A stretch of DNA of 64,000 bases from Arcicella rosea (GCF_040543805.1 NZ_JBEUMS010000018.1:97918-161917); one strand, 5' to 3'. Positions 9,244 through 17,420 are shown, numbered from the stretch's first letter. The notes: generated by a model from the letters alone, not told the origin. Numbers and translations: made by a program.

Positions 9244-9873
9244 TTAAATTTTAATTTTCCTTCCCACAAATCTAATCACAGAACCTTGTCCATTATGAAA
9301 TACTCCTTCGTTTAATTCAATTACCGTTTCTACTAATTCAATGATTTCATAGTTCTTAAAATCAGCTTGTATTTCTTCAATAGAGAATAGCATCGCTAAT
9401 TCTTTCGGTCCACCGACTTTTTCATTTTTAGCGATATAATCAAGATGATTTTTACTAAAGGCTTCAAAAATAATAATTCCACCTTTGCGCAAATACTTAT
9501 CCAATGTTTGATGAATTGATGATTTAATTTTGGCAGGAAAATGTGCATAAATCAAGGCAATGACATCAAATTGTGCTGCTTGAAAATTCAAAGTTTGCAA
9601 TTCCCCAACCTGATAATCAATACTTACTTGATTCGCTTCTGCCAATCGCAAGGCTTTGTTTTTTCCTTCAATACTAATATCAAATGCTGAAACATTCCAA
9701 CCCATTTTTGCCGCAAAAACTGCATTTCTTCCTTCGCCTTCTGCTGGAAAAAGGATAGAACCTACGCTTAGTTTTTCTAATTGTTCTTTTAAATAATTAT
9801 TAGGTTGCTCGCCATAAGCAAACTCATTTTTACTGTATCTATCATTCCATCTGTCTGTCCAAGATGCGTCCAT
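9244..9873 (-). CDS. Class I SAM-dependent methyltransferase (TehB/thiopurine-type)
   Basis: A 209-residue cytosolic methyltransferase. It opens with WTDRWNDRYSKNEFAYGEQPN, typical of the small TehB-like/tellurite-resistance methyltransferases of Bacteroidota. Motif I is LFPAEGEGRNAVFAAKMGW, motif II ends FDIS, and AQFDVIALIYAHFP is motif IV. Start set at the ATG at 9873; the longer frame needs a TTG at 9900. It is convergent with the sugar oxidoreductase gene and has no partner, so the substrate is unknown. Thiol, halide or oxyanion detoxification is only a family-level guess. Confidence 0.85.
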   Translation of the reverse strand: MDASWTDRWNDRYSKNEFAYGEQPNNYLKEQLEKLSVGSILFPAEGEGRNAVFAAKMGWNVSAFDISIEGKNKALRLAEANQVSIDYQVGELQTLNFQAAQFDVIALIYAHFPAKIKSSIHQTLDKYLRKGGIIIFEAFSKNHLDYIAKNEKVGGPKELAMLFSIEEIQADFKNYEIIELVETVIELNEGVFHNGQGSVIRFVGRKIKI

Positions 9874-10055
9874 ATTTTGCGTGGTTTTGTTTCTGTTCAA
9901 TCAAAATTATTGATTATTTTACATCATTCCTATATTGTATCAGACCAGTAAGAAGCCAGCCACTTTCCTCATCCCATCTATCAGCTTGTTCATCCCAAAT
10001 AAAATCTATTTCTTTAACTTTCTGGTAAATTGCTTTCCGAATTACAGTTCAAGTA

Positions 10056-10886
10056 ATGCTATCTAATCTATTTAAGATGAATCATTTAAAGAAAGGAGAA
10101 TTTTACGGGCAGACTAATCAAACTATTCATCTGAATGGTCTTACTTTGACGGATACCGTTTATACACAACCAAAGGTCGATTGGCACTATCATGAACACG
10201 CTTATTTTACTTTTATCCTTGAAGGTTTAGTAATCGAGGGCAACAAAAAAGAGGTTTATCATTGTCCTGCTGGTACTTTATTGTTTCATCATTGGCAAGA
10301 TGCTCATTATAATATTAAACCCGACGGCTTTACCAGAGGTTTTCATGTAGAAATAGAAAAGCCTTGGTTTGATGATTTGTTCTTAAAGGCTGATGATATA
10401 CAGGGCAACATAAACCTTTTAAACCCTGCCCTCAAACTTTTGATGTATAAGGTTTTTACAGAAACCAAGATACAAGACCAAACTTCATCTTTATCCATCC
10501 AAGGAGTATTGCTTAATATGCTGTCGCAAATGGCAGAAGGTGATAAATCTGTGGGGGATAAGAATCCTTCTTGGGTAGCTAAAATCAATGAGATTCTGAA
10601 CGACCAGTTTACTGATAATCTGACATTGGGTTTTCTATCCGAAACCCTAAGTATTCATCCTGTACATCTTTCCAGAGATTTCTCTAAATACTTTAATTGT
10701 AGTTTTGGGGAATATATCCGAAAGTTAAAAGTTGAGAAATCGCTCTCGCTACTTTCAGACAAAAGGAAACTTCTGACAGACATCGCTTTTGAATGTGGTT
10801 TTGCCGACCAGAGTCATTTTATACGCTGTTTTAAACAGATAAATGGCATGAGTCCTTCTAACTATCGAAAAATACTTTTTCATTAA
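10056..10886 (+). CDS. AraC-family transcriptional regulator with cupin sensor domain
   Basis: A 276-residue regulator. The N-terminal half is a cupin-like sensor (YHEHAYFTFILEGLVIEG then HCPAGTLLFHHWQDAHYN, about residues 40-90). The C-terminal half has two helix-turn-helix units: LTLGFLSETLSIHPVHLSRDF and LTDIAFECGFADQSHFIRCFKQINGMSPSNYR, the AraC signature. A second possible start lies seven codons in. It is followed 74 bp later on the same strand by an exported serine hydrolase, a likely target. The effector is unknown. Confidence 0.92.
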   Translation: MLSNLFKMNHLKKGEFYGQTNQTIHLNGLTLTDTVYTQPKVDWHYHEHAYFTFILEGLVIEGNKKEVYHCPAGTLLFHHWQDAHYNIKPDGFTRGFHVEIEKPWFDDLFLKADDIQGNINLLNPALKLLMYKVFTETKIQDQTSSLSIQGVLLNMLSQMAEGDKSVGDKNPSWVAKINEILNDQFTDNLTLGFLSETLSIHPVHLSRDFSKYFNCSFGEYIRKLKVEKSLSLLSDKRKLLTDIAFECGFADQSHFIRCFKQINGMSPSNYRKILFH

Positions 10887-10960
10887 TGCTTCAACGTTAA
10901 TTCTGTTCTATTTTAGGTAAACAGTTCAGCATAACTTCGCATCTGAAATAACTCATTATT

Positions 10961-12619
10961 ATGAAACAGATTTTAATCATACTTTTCAGTGTATTAATGT
11001 CGCTGAAAACTGTTGGGCAAATAAAAGATATTATTACGCCCGAAATCATTACCAATCCACTCCACCAAGCCAACATAGGTAGAATTACTTTTATGGCTAG
11101 CAACATTCCTCTGAATGTTTACAAGAAGGAGGATTTTCTCAGCACTTTTGAATTATCTAGAAAATCCAGCCTAAATATTAGGGTGTTTATGGGGAATTCG
11201 GTTACTAATTATCTTCATCAATTAGCACCAGAACTACCACTTGAAGAACTCGTAAAAAGTGGAAATCTACAATTTTCATTCTTTATTGACGGAAGTCTTA
11301 TATACCAAGAAAATATCCATCATGGCTGCAATTTTGGAGCTAGTGTGAATAAAAATACTGCAACAACCTTTAGAGTTCCGCTAACAAGTACAACTGGTGA
11401 AGACTGGTGGGCAATGTATTTATGGGATAGATTTAAAGTAAATGGAGGGGAAAAAGCCCTAACAGAAGGTAAACATCAACTAAAAATAGAACTTAAACCT
11501 TATGTAAAACTGGTTGATAATGATCTAAGAGTAGGAGAGATGATTGCACAAGGAGAGGTAGAATTACTGATAAAAGCTCCTGTAATTACCAAAGAACAAA
11601 TAGCCATACAAACCATCGCTCCAAATAGTGGTTGGGAAGTATCAAAGGCTAAATACAATACTAAGAAAATAGAAGCATTGAATACGGCTATTGCTAAATA
11701 TGAGCTAAAGGATATTACGAGCATTGTGGTTATCAAAGACAATCAATTATTGTTGGAGGAATATTTTAACGATGCCAATAGAAATACTCTTCATGACCCA
11801 CGGTCGGCAGGAAAATCATTTACTTCTACCGTGATGGGGATTGCCATCAAAGATGGTTATATCAAAAACGAAGACCAACCTTTGAAGAGTTTTTATGATT
11901 TGAAAAAGTATGCTAATTATGATGAAAGCAAAGATAAGGTTACCTTAAAAAATTTACTTACCATGAGTTCCGCCTTTGAAGGTTCAGATGCCAATAGCGA
12001 ATCACAAGGGAATGAAGAGAATATGTATCCAACCGATAATTGGGTAAAATTTACTTTAGATTTACCGATGGACAATCACAAAAAGAATGGTGCTCAGTGG
12101 GATTATTTTACCGCAGGCGTAGTATTGATGGGCGATATTTTGAATAAGTCCGTACCAGAAAATTTAGAAAAGTACACCGATAAAAAACTATTTAAGCCCT
12201 TAAATATCACAAAATATCAGTGGCAATATACTCCACAAAAGGTGGTTAACACGGCAGGAAGCCTCCAGATGAGAGCGATAGACTATGCAAAATATGCACA
12301 GCTATATAAAAACAAGGGCAAATGGAAGGGCAAACAAATTATTCCGACTGATTGGGTTGCCAAAACATTGACCAAACAAATACAGATTTCTGAAAGGGAT
12401 AATCAGTATTATGGCTATTTGTTTTGGAACAAAACCTATAATATTAAAGGCAAAAACTATGAGGCATTTTACTGTGCGGGGAATGGCGGTAATCAATTTT
12501 TAATCTTTAAAGATTTACCCTTAGTAATCATCATAACGGGCAAGGCTTATAATAAACCTTATGCACATCCACAAGTAGATAAAATAGTGAAGGAATATCT
12601 TTTGCCAGCGGTGTTGTAG
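10961..12619 (+). CDS. Serine hydrolase, class-C beta-lactamase/esterase family, with N-terminal extension
   Basis: A 552-residue exported protein (signal peptide about 1-20). Roughly the first 210 residues are a beta-rich region not assigned here. The remainder is a beta-lactamase-fold hydrolase. The nucleophile motif S-x-x-K is Ser-Ala-Gly-Lys within DPRSAGKSFTS. The second motif appears as Tyr-Phe-Thr (WDYFTAG), not the usual Tyr-x-Asn. The third is the AGNGGNQ loop. Such proteins are peptidases, esterases or amidases more often than true beta-lactamases. The AraC regulator upstream may control it. Confidence 0.88.
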   Translation: MKQILIILFSVLMSLKTVGQIKDIITPEIITNPLHQANIGRITFMASNIPLNVYKKEDFLSTFELSRKSSLNIRVFMGNSVTNYLHQLAPELPLEELVKSGNLQFSFFIDGSLIYQENIHHGCNFGASVNKNTATTFRVPLTSTTGEDWWAMYLWDRFKVNGGEKALTEGKHQLKIELKPYVKLVDNDLRVGEMIAQGEVELLIKAPVITKEQIAIQTIAPNSGWEVSKAKYNTKKIEALNTAIAKYELKDITSIVVIKDNQLLLEEYFNDANRNTLHDPRSAGKSFTSTVMGIAIKDGYIKNEDQPLKSFYDLKKYANYDESKDKVTLKNLLTMSSAFEGSDANSESQGNEENMYPTDNWVKFTLDLPMDNHKKNGAQWDYFTAGVVLMGDILNKSVPENLEKYTDKKLFKPLNITKYQWQYTPQKVVNTAGSLQMRAIDYAKYAQLYKNKGKWKGKQIIPTDWVAKTLTKQIQISERDNQYYGYLFWNKTYNIKGKNYEAFYCAGNGGNQFLIFKDLPLVIIITGKAYNKPYAHPQVDKIVKEYLLPAVL

Positions 12620-12656
12620 TAATTATTTTGTTGGATAACTCACCAATGGGGAAATA

Positions 12657-13199
12657 TTAAAGCTTTTTCCTGACAAAATGTGTTTGTACCAAATTGCCTA
12701 AAAAGATTTGAGAAGATTGTACTTCAAAAGCTAAGGGTTGAGTTAATTCTCCAAAGAGAGCAAAACCCCCGCCAAGTAAAAGAGGAAAAGTCGTAATTAT
12801 CATTTCATCTATCAAATCTTCTTTCAAGAATTGTTGAATGGTTTTTCCGCCATCTATGTATAAGCGATTGTAACCCTTTTGGTGTATTTGTGAAAGAATT
12901 TCAGGCAATGTTCCTTTCACAAGAAAAGCTTTGCCTTGATGACTTTCAGGAATTTCGTTGAGCGTATTACTCAATACAAAAACAGGCTTTTGGTAAGGCC
13001 ATTCGCAATCAAAACCACAGACAGTTTCAAAAGTAATGCGACCCATCACAAGGGCATCCATGCGATTTAGAAAAGCATAATAACCCATATCATCACCATC
13101 AGGATTAGGGATTGAATCTAACCAAGCGATGCCACCATTTTTGTCGGCAATATAACCATCAAGACTTTGAGCGATATATACAGCGTTTTGTGTTTGCAT
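12657..13199 (-). CDS. Dihydrofolate-reductase-like (RibD C-terminal domain) reductase
   Basis: A 180-residue single-domain protein of the DHFR/RibD_C superfamily. Landmarks are YIAQSLDGYIADKNGGIAWL at the start, DALVMGRITFETV (NADPH pocket) and LYIDGGKTIQQFL, ending with a hydrophobic strand before a basic tail. The family uses NADPH to reduce pterin- or pyrimidine-like substrates, but most such stand-alone members have no known substrate. Its start is 139 bp from the stop of the DUF4261 gene, so co-transcription is uncertain. It lies at the edge of the repeat-rich accessory patch. Confidence 0.85.
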   Translation of the reverse strand: MQTQNAVYIAQSLDGYIADKNGGIAWLDSIPNPDGDDMGYYAFLNRMDALVMGRITFETVCGFDCEWPYQKPVFVLSNTLNEIPESHQGKAFLVKGTLPEILSQIHQKGYNRLYIDGGKTIQQFLKEDLIDEMIITTFPLLLGGGFALFGELTQPLAFEVQSSQIFLGNLVQTHFVRKKL

Positions 13200-13286
13200 T
13201 GATTTAGAAAGTTAATTACGTTCTTTGCAAAAATACCTATAAGTTAGAACGCTTACAAGTGTTTTAATAGTTGATAGCTTTTGCTT

Positions 13287-13316
13287 GCTGTTCCAAGTCT
13301 CCAGATTTGGAACAGC
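13287..13316. repeat. Dispersed 3'-end hairpin, copy 1
   Basis: Perfect 10-bp arms at 13287-13296 (GCTGTTCCAA) and 13307-13316, followed by GAGGGAAC. It starts 22 bp beyond the stop of the minus-strand DUF4261 gene. Three relatives lie at 14220, 15358 and 63257, all in the same relation to a minus-strand stop codon. Confidence 0.85.
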
Positions 13317-13338
13317 GAGGGAACCTAAACTATATCTT

Positions 13339-14187
13339 TCAGTTCGGAATAACCTCAACTATTAATCTTGAAGGTTCAACTTTTGAGTAGGCATATCTTG
13401 TTTTCCAAATTGGATTTTTTCCAAGGCCTTGAACTGTCGAGTTACTTTGAATATTGTCACCAGTTTCAAAGACATAATAAGCAAGATTTTGTAAAGCTCC
13501 TGCTACTTCGCCAGGATTGTAACCTTTAAATCTACACTCAAAGTCAGGAATTCCAAAAGCGTGAAGTCCAACAGTATCCATAAGTGTTTCATCATTTGAA
13601 ACATTGAACAATCTAATATTCATTATACCGTGAAGAAATGAACTTTGTTCTGAGTCACAGGCTTCTAAAAAGTCCGTTGGTTCAAGTAATTTGTCACTGT
13701 TGCGAAAATAAATTACCGTTGGATTCGTCGCACGTACAACTGCACAAATGAATTTTTGGAAATATTCAAGTCGTGCTTGATGTGGCAATGTCCTTGACAT
13801 TAAATCGGTCAAATTTATTTCAAAATTGCACGATTCCATAGCAATTTTAGAATTGTCCCAATGCCAAGATTGTTGAAATGCTTTTTCAAATCTCTCCAAA
13901 TTAGGTTTTTGGTCAATTTGGATAATTGCTCCTTGTGCAGGAATAGAAGCATCACCCATTTCTATCATATACTCTGGAAAGAAAAATGTAAACGATGAAT
14001 CCTCTTCTGCTGAATTTACTACTTTGAATCTTGATTTCAGTTCTTTCAAAATTTGTTTTTTGTCAATCGTTGGTTTATGCTCGAAGAAAAGGCTTACAAA
14101 TTGAAGTTCAGGTTGATTAGGAATAATTTCCGATTGTTGTTGTGGTGAGTCTTGTGATTTTTTTTTGAAAATGTCAAATAGTCCCAT
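13339..14187 (-). CDS. DUF4261-type protein
   Basis: A 282-residue protein. The start is the ATG at 14187 (MGLFDIFKKK), not the longer frame to 14316, which would overlap the neighbouring gene. After a polar Gln-rich linker (about 12-28) comes a domain with FEHKPTIDKKQIL, DASIPAQGAIIQIDQ, FICAVVRATNPTVIYF and GLHAFGIPDFECR, which I match to DUF4261. No signal peptide or membrane helix. The function of this family is not established. It is the downstream partner of a small membrane protein gene (61 bp upstream), and a dispersed hairpin follows its stop. It is a likely accessory gene rather than core. Confidence 0.65.
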   Translation of the reverse strand: MGLFDIFKKKSQDSPQQQSEIIPNQPELQFVSLFFEHKPTIDKKQILKELKSRFKVVNSAEEDSSFTFFFPEYMIEMGDASIPAQGAIIQIDQKPNLERFEKAFQQSWHWDNSKIAMESCNFEINLTDLMSRTLPHQARLEYFQKFICAVVRATNPTVIYFRNSDKLLEPTDFLEACDSEQSSFLHGIMNIRLFNVSNDETLMDTVGLHAFGIPDFECRFKGYNPGEVAGALQNLAYYVFETGDNIQSNSTVQGLGKNPIWKTRYAYSKVEPSRLIVEVIPN

Positions 14188-14219
14188 AAGTAAAAATAGA
14201 AGTTTATAATTGTTTAAAT

Positions 14220-14239
14220 TGTTCTGTAAAATTGGAACA
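14220..14239. repeat. Dispersed 3'-end hairpin, degenerate copy 2
   Basis: Short stem with arms TGTTC (14220-14224) and GAACA (14235-14239), embedded in the TTGGAACAGCGAAG core shared with the better copies. It lies 9 bp after the stop of the minus-strand membrane-protein gene. Confidence 0.55.
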
Positions 14240-14248
14240 GCGAAGATG

Positions 14249-14728
14249 CTAGTTATCCACAACACCATTATGATGTATAACAACTTTCTGAATTCTTTTA
14301 TGAATCCACCATGCACCCAATGGTAGAATGAGAATCATAAAAAAGGTAATAATTGATTTAATATTCACTTTTTTATTTTGTTCCAATGTTGACAAATAAA
14401 TTGTTAGTATAAGAGCTAAATAAATGTAACATATCAAATTAAAATAACCCAAAAGAATTAGGTTAAACCCAAATGCACTACGTAAACTTATGGCAATCAC
14501 TAACCATATCAATGCTAAATTATATGATAGTTTGATTTTAATATTTCTGTCTGAAACAGTAGATAGATGTCGAAATGCAAAATAAAACCAACTAAAAAGA
14601 AACATCGCCCAAATCCAAAAAGCAAACTTACTGTTATTATATTGTTTGGGTAAAATCATGTCAGTCCATACAGTGAAAAATAGAAGAAAAACGATAGTTT
14701 TATGGCTTGTCTGTAAAAAGAATTTCAT
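14249..14728 (-). CDS. Small multi-pass membrane protein, unrecognised
   Basis: A 159-residue protein with four probable membrane helices (about 11-28, 37-55, 70-88/93-115 and 123-141) and a basic C-terminal tail. No family recognised. It sits directly upstream of the DUF4261 gene on the same strand and downstream of a 670-bp block of repeats. Membrane-plus-soluble pairs of this kind are common in accessory cassettes, but no toxin, immunity or defence role can be shown from the sequence. Confidence 0.6.
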   Translation of the reverse strand: MKFFLQTSHKTIVFLLFFTVWTDMILPKQYNNSKFAFWIWAMFLFSWFYFAFRHLSTVSDRNIKIKLSYNLALIWLVIAISLRSAFGFNLILLGYFNLICYIYLALILTIYLSTLEQNKKVNIKSIITFFMILILPLGAWWIHKRIQKVVIHHNGVVDN

Positions 14729-14772
14729 TTATCAAATTGTTTATTTTAACTGATAGAAGTCGTATTGTAGGT

Positions 14773-14919
14773 GCAAGTAAATAAAAAATCCGAAGGATTT
14801 GAATGTTTATAGATAGAGAAGAAGTTTTAGCAACAATTGTTTGACTCCGAAGGAGTCGTATTTTCCACTTTATTATTTCCTATAAACATTGAATCCTTTC
14901 AGGATTTTGAGCCAGAGCT
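14773..14919. repeat. 147-bp intergenic repeat, copy 1
   Basis: Almost identical to 15022-15167. It contains nested small palindromes: ATCCGAAGGAT, GACTCCGAAGGAGTC and AATCCTTTCAGGATT, linked by ATGTTTATAGATAGAGAAG and CTATAAACATT (which are partly complementary). The whole unit can fold into a large imperfect hairpin, as REP/RIP-type elements do. No reading frame is apparent. Confidence 0.85.
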
Positions 14920-14980
14920 TTTTTGTATTTAGGTTATTACTGTGTTGTGCAGCCTGAGACTGTATTTTATTATTGATTTT

Positions 14981-15018
14981 AGGTACAAGTGACGCTTCGT
15001 TTGACACTTGCACCAGTG
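14981..15018. repeat. 38-bp repeat, direct copy 1
   Basis: A 38-bp segment with core AAGTGACGCTTCG, repeated directly at 15301-15338 and in inverted form at 15171-15206. A decayed copy lies near 63168-63205. Confidence 0.85.
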
Positions 15019-15021
15019 CGG

Positions 15022-15167
15022 GCAAGTAAATAAAAAATCCGAAGGATTTGAATGTTTATAGATAGAGAAGAAGTTTTAGCAACAATTGTTTGACTCCGAA
15101 GGAGTCGTATTCTCCACTTTACCATTTCTATAAACATTGAATCCTTTCAAGATTTTGAGCCAGAGCT
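15022..15167. repeat. 146-bp intergenic repeat, copy 2
   Basis: Second copy of the unit at 14773-14919, same orientation, differing by a few substitutions and a one-base length change. The two copies flank the first copy of the 38-bp repeat. Confidence 0.85.
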
Positions 15168-15170
15168 GTT

Positions 15171-15206
15171 ACTGGTGCAAGTGTTAAGCGAAGCGTCACT
15201 TGTACC
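15171..15206. repeat. 38-bp repeat, inverted copy
   Basis: Near-perfect reverse complement of 14981-15018 and 15301-15338. Paired with the copy at 15301 it could fold into a stem of about 36 bp with a 94-nt loop. Confidence 0.85.
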
Positions 15207-15300
15207 CATAATAATTTCAGTTTAAAACTGAAACAAAATATTTTCGATACAAATAAAATAGTATTTCCCTTTTATCCTCTTTACAAACTGAGGTAATTTT

Positions 15301-15338
15301 AGGTACAAGTGACGCTTCGCTTGACACTTGCACCAGTG
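15301..15338. repeat. 38-bp repeat, direct copy 2
   Basis: Matches 14981-15018 with one substitution. It is preceded by TCTTTACAAACTGAGG and followed by a GACTGCATTTTATT stretch and then the hairpin at 15358. This same order recurs at 63107-63281. Confidence 0.85.
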
Positions 15339-15357
15339 GGGACTGCATTTTATTTAT

Positions 15358-15383
15358 TGTTCTAAGTTATTAAACTTTGAACA
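15358..15383. repeat. Dispersed 3'-end hairpin, copy 3
   Basis: 11-bp arms with one mismatch at 15358-15368 and 15373-15383, then AGCGAG. It begins 15 bp after the stop of the minus-strand OLD-type nuclease gene. It could act as a terminator for it, although the T-run on that strand is weak. Confidence 0.8.
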
Positions 15384-15398
15384 GCGAGTGGTAAAATT

Positions 15399-17195
15399 TT
15401 ATGCTCCTAAAGCTGCTGTTAATTTGTCTTGCAAGTCTTCTATTGTTGTCCACTCTGCGCAATTTGCTGGTAATGGTGAAGCATAGTCAATGAGTGCTTT
15501 TAATAGTGTTTCAACAATATTGAATTTTTCTTCGTTTGTTTCTAATGTATTTAATGCGTTATATGGTTTTTCCTCATCTGCGATTTCCCCGAAGTATGCT
15601 TCTTCAAAATTTGGCAATGATGCTAAAAGTCGTGTTTCTGTCCCTGCTGGCTTTAAATTGATTGTAGATAATATATTCGGATTATTGCCCCACGCAGGAT
15701 TAGCCATTTCCTTGCCCTTTTTGGTTGTTATTCTTGGAATGTCGCTGTCGTGAAGAATAGCATAGTTAGAGCCAAAATGATTTAAAACTTTTATTAAAGA
15801 AACAATGGTAGCTTTTCCTCTTGCTCGTATAATATGTATGTCTTTATACACTTCTGGCTTTTTCTTTTTTATGTAATTGAAAGCTGTGTATTCTGTGTCA
15901 CCTTCAACAACAATTACTTTGCCTCCAAAGAAAAACTCTGCTACGTAAGGGTCACAAATATTTAGAAGTTTTAAATTGCTTTTGTCATCAGGGTCAAGCA
16001 TGACCTTATCAGGTCTGAATACTGTTGTACCTTTTATTTCTCCATTTGCAATTTTTTCGACTTTTATAATTGTTGTATTATCTCGTGAAAAGTCAATAAA
16101 AATTGGGGAATGGGTTGTAACCATCACTTGCCAATTTGAAGTATTTGGCAATTCGTATAATACTTTACAAGCTTCACGAATTGCATTTGGATGCAAACAA
16201 ATTTCAGGCTCGTCAATTAATAACAAATGTGGTCTAACTGTTGAAGTTACTTTATTTTTTTGGCTGTTTTCCGAAATGAACTTAATTGCTGTCCATAGTA
16301 ATGTTCTTCTTGCTCCACTACCTTGTCTATCAACAGTACTTAGAAAACCGTCTGCTGGACCCATTAATAATTGCCCATCAGTTTTAAATAGATTTATCGT
16401 TTTGTCTAAATCATCTTCGGGTTTTGCGTCAAATGCAATTTTGTAATTTGGAAATACTTTTTCAATCGATTGAGTTAATTCTAAATTAACGGCATCAATT
16501 TGTTCCTGTGCTTCTAAAACAATTTTCTTTTGAAGTTCTTTAACTTTATTTAAAAGCTTTCTATAATCATTTTCTTCTTGTCCTTCAACAGGACCTTCAG
16601 TTTTTAAGTTTTTTACTCTTTCAGTAAGAGCTTGCATTAATAAATCTCTAATTGCTTTGGCTTGGTCTTCGGGTGATGCAAAAGCGTCAACTCTATGTGG
16701 CTCTGGTCTTCTTGAGTTTGCAACATTAGGTGCACCCCATGGAACATTTACACTCCACGAGCCTGCTTCAGCATCCCAACCTTCTCGTTTGGGTTTCCCT
16801 TCTCCATTCCAAATCCATCTTTCTTTTACAAGCATTTCGCCATTTGGTAAAGTTTGTATCCATTTTTCACCTGGGCTATTATCATAAACTATTGTATGCA
16901 ATTCAATTTCAGGTAAATTGTCGTTATCTATTTCATTGTTTGGAAAGTCTTCAAGTTTTAAATCGGCTTTGCTCGAACCTTGCGACATTGCTAATTCGTA
17001 TGCTTTCAATATTGAACTCTTACCAACATTATTTGCTCCAACCAAAACAACAATGTCATTAAGGTCTATTTCAACTGGTGTCGAGCCAATGCAACGATAG
17101 TTCCTAATAATAAGTTTTGTAAGTCTTGGTTTTTGGATTTCAGGATTGTCTGAAACTAATGTAGCTTCCGCTTCAACTTTTTTTGCTTTTGCCAT
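15399..17195 (-). CDS. OLD-family AAA ATPase/TOPRIM endonuclease (class-1-like)
   Basis: A 598-residue protein: SMC-like ATPase head with Walker A GANNVGKS (residues 53-60), a charged helical insertion (about 175-250), signature-like GSGARR (292-297), Walker B LLLIDEPE (about 324-331) and a His switch near THSP (361-364). A TOPRIM nuclease domain follows, with the catalytic acidic residue in VVVEGDTEY (Glu431) and HDSD (Asp483, Asp485). This is the architecture of the OLD nucleases known from phage P2 exclusion and, with a helicase, from Gabija defence. No UvrD-like helicase gene is adjacent, so class 1 (stand-alone) fits best. The repeats on both sides suggest an acquired gene. A defence role is inference from the family. 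Confidence 0.88.
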   Translation of the reverse strand: MAKAKKVEAEATLVSDNPEIQKPRLTKLIIRNYRCIGSTPVEIDLNDIVVLVGANNVGKSSILKAYELAMSQGSSKADLKLEDFPNNEIDNDNLPEIELHTIVYDNSPGEKWIQTLPNGEMLVKERWIWNGEGKPKREGWDAEAGSWSVNVPWGAPNVANSRRPEPHRVDAFASPEDQAKAIRDLLMQALTERVKNLKTEGPVEGQEENDYRKLLNKVKELQKKIVLEAQEQIDAVNLELTQSIEKVFPNYKIAFDAKPEDDLDKTINLFKTDGQLLMGPADGFLSTVDRQGSGARRTLLWTAIKFISENSQKNKVTSTVRPHLLLIDEPEICLHPNAIREACKVLYELPNTSNWQVMVTTHSPIFIDFSRDNTTIIKVEKIANGEIKGTTVFRPDKVMLDPDDKSNLKLLNICDPYVAEFFFGGKVIVVEGDTEYTAFNYIKKKKPEVYKDIHIIRARGKATIVSLIKVLNHFGSNYAILHDSDIPRITTKKGKEMANPAWGNNPNILSTINLKPAGTETRLLASLPNFEEAYFGEIADEEKPYNALNTLETNEEKFNIVETLLKALIDYASPLPANCAEWTTIEDLQDKLTAALGA

Positions 17196-17420
17196 ATTTG
17201 CATAATGGTTGTGATGTGTCGTGATTTATTGCGGTCAACTCGCTTATATGCGAAAGTTTTGTAGTACTTTTTGTATTATTACTAATTTTAAACCCCAATC
17301 TACCAATTCCAAAAACCAATCAAAAACACTCCCTCCACGAATTCCATAAAACTTATTATACGGTAAGTTTTCTTGGTATAATGCAAAACATTTGAGGATA
17401 CTTATTTGATAGAAAAGAAA

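Noticed and set aside
10897..11106. 69-codon minus-strand frame before the serine hydrolase gene
   Set aside because: Antisense to the signal-peptide region and promoter of the hydrolase; hydrophobicity comes from complementing that region.
13339..14316. Long form of the DUF4261 gene with an N-terminal hydrophobic stretch
   Set aside because: The extension would overlap the upstream membrane-protein gene and its hairpin. The internal ATG at 14187 begins with MGLFDIFKKK, a normal start.
13287..15383. Integron attC sites
   Set aside because: Position after stop codons is similar, but RYYYAAC/GTTRRRY core boxes and an integrase gene were not found. Kept only as a cassette-like finding.
15490..17100. 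Several plus-strand frames of 60-156 codons
   Set aside because: They lie inside the OLD nuclease gene on the opposite strand and show no domain or signal features.
15399..17195. Gabija defence system
   Set aside because: The GajA-like domain order is present but no UvrD/Rep-type helicase (GajB) is adjacent on either side; a class 1 OLD protein is the safer call.
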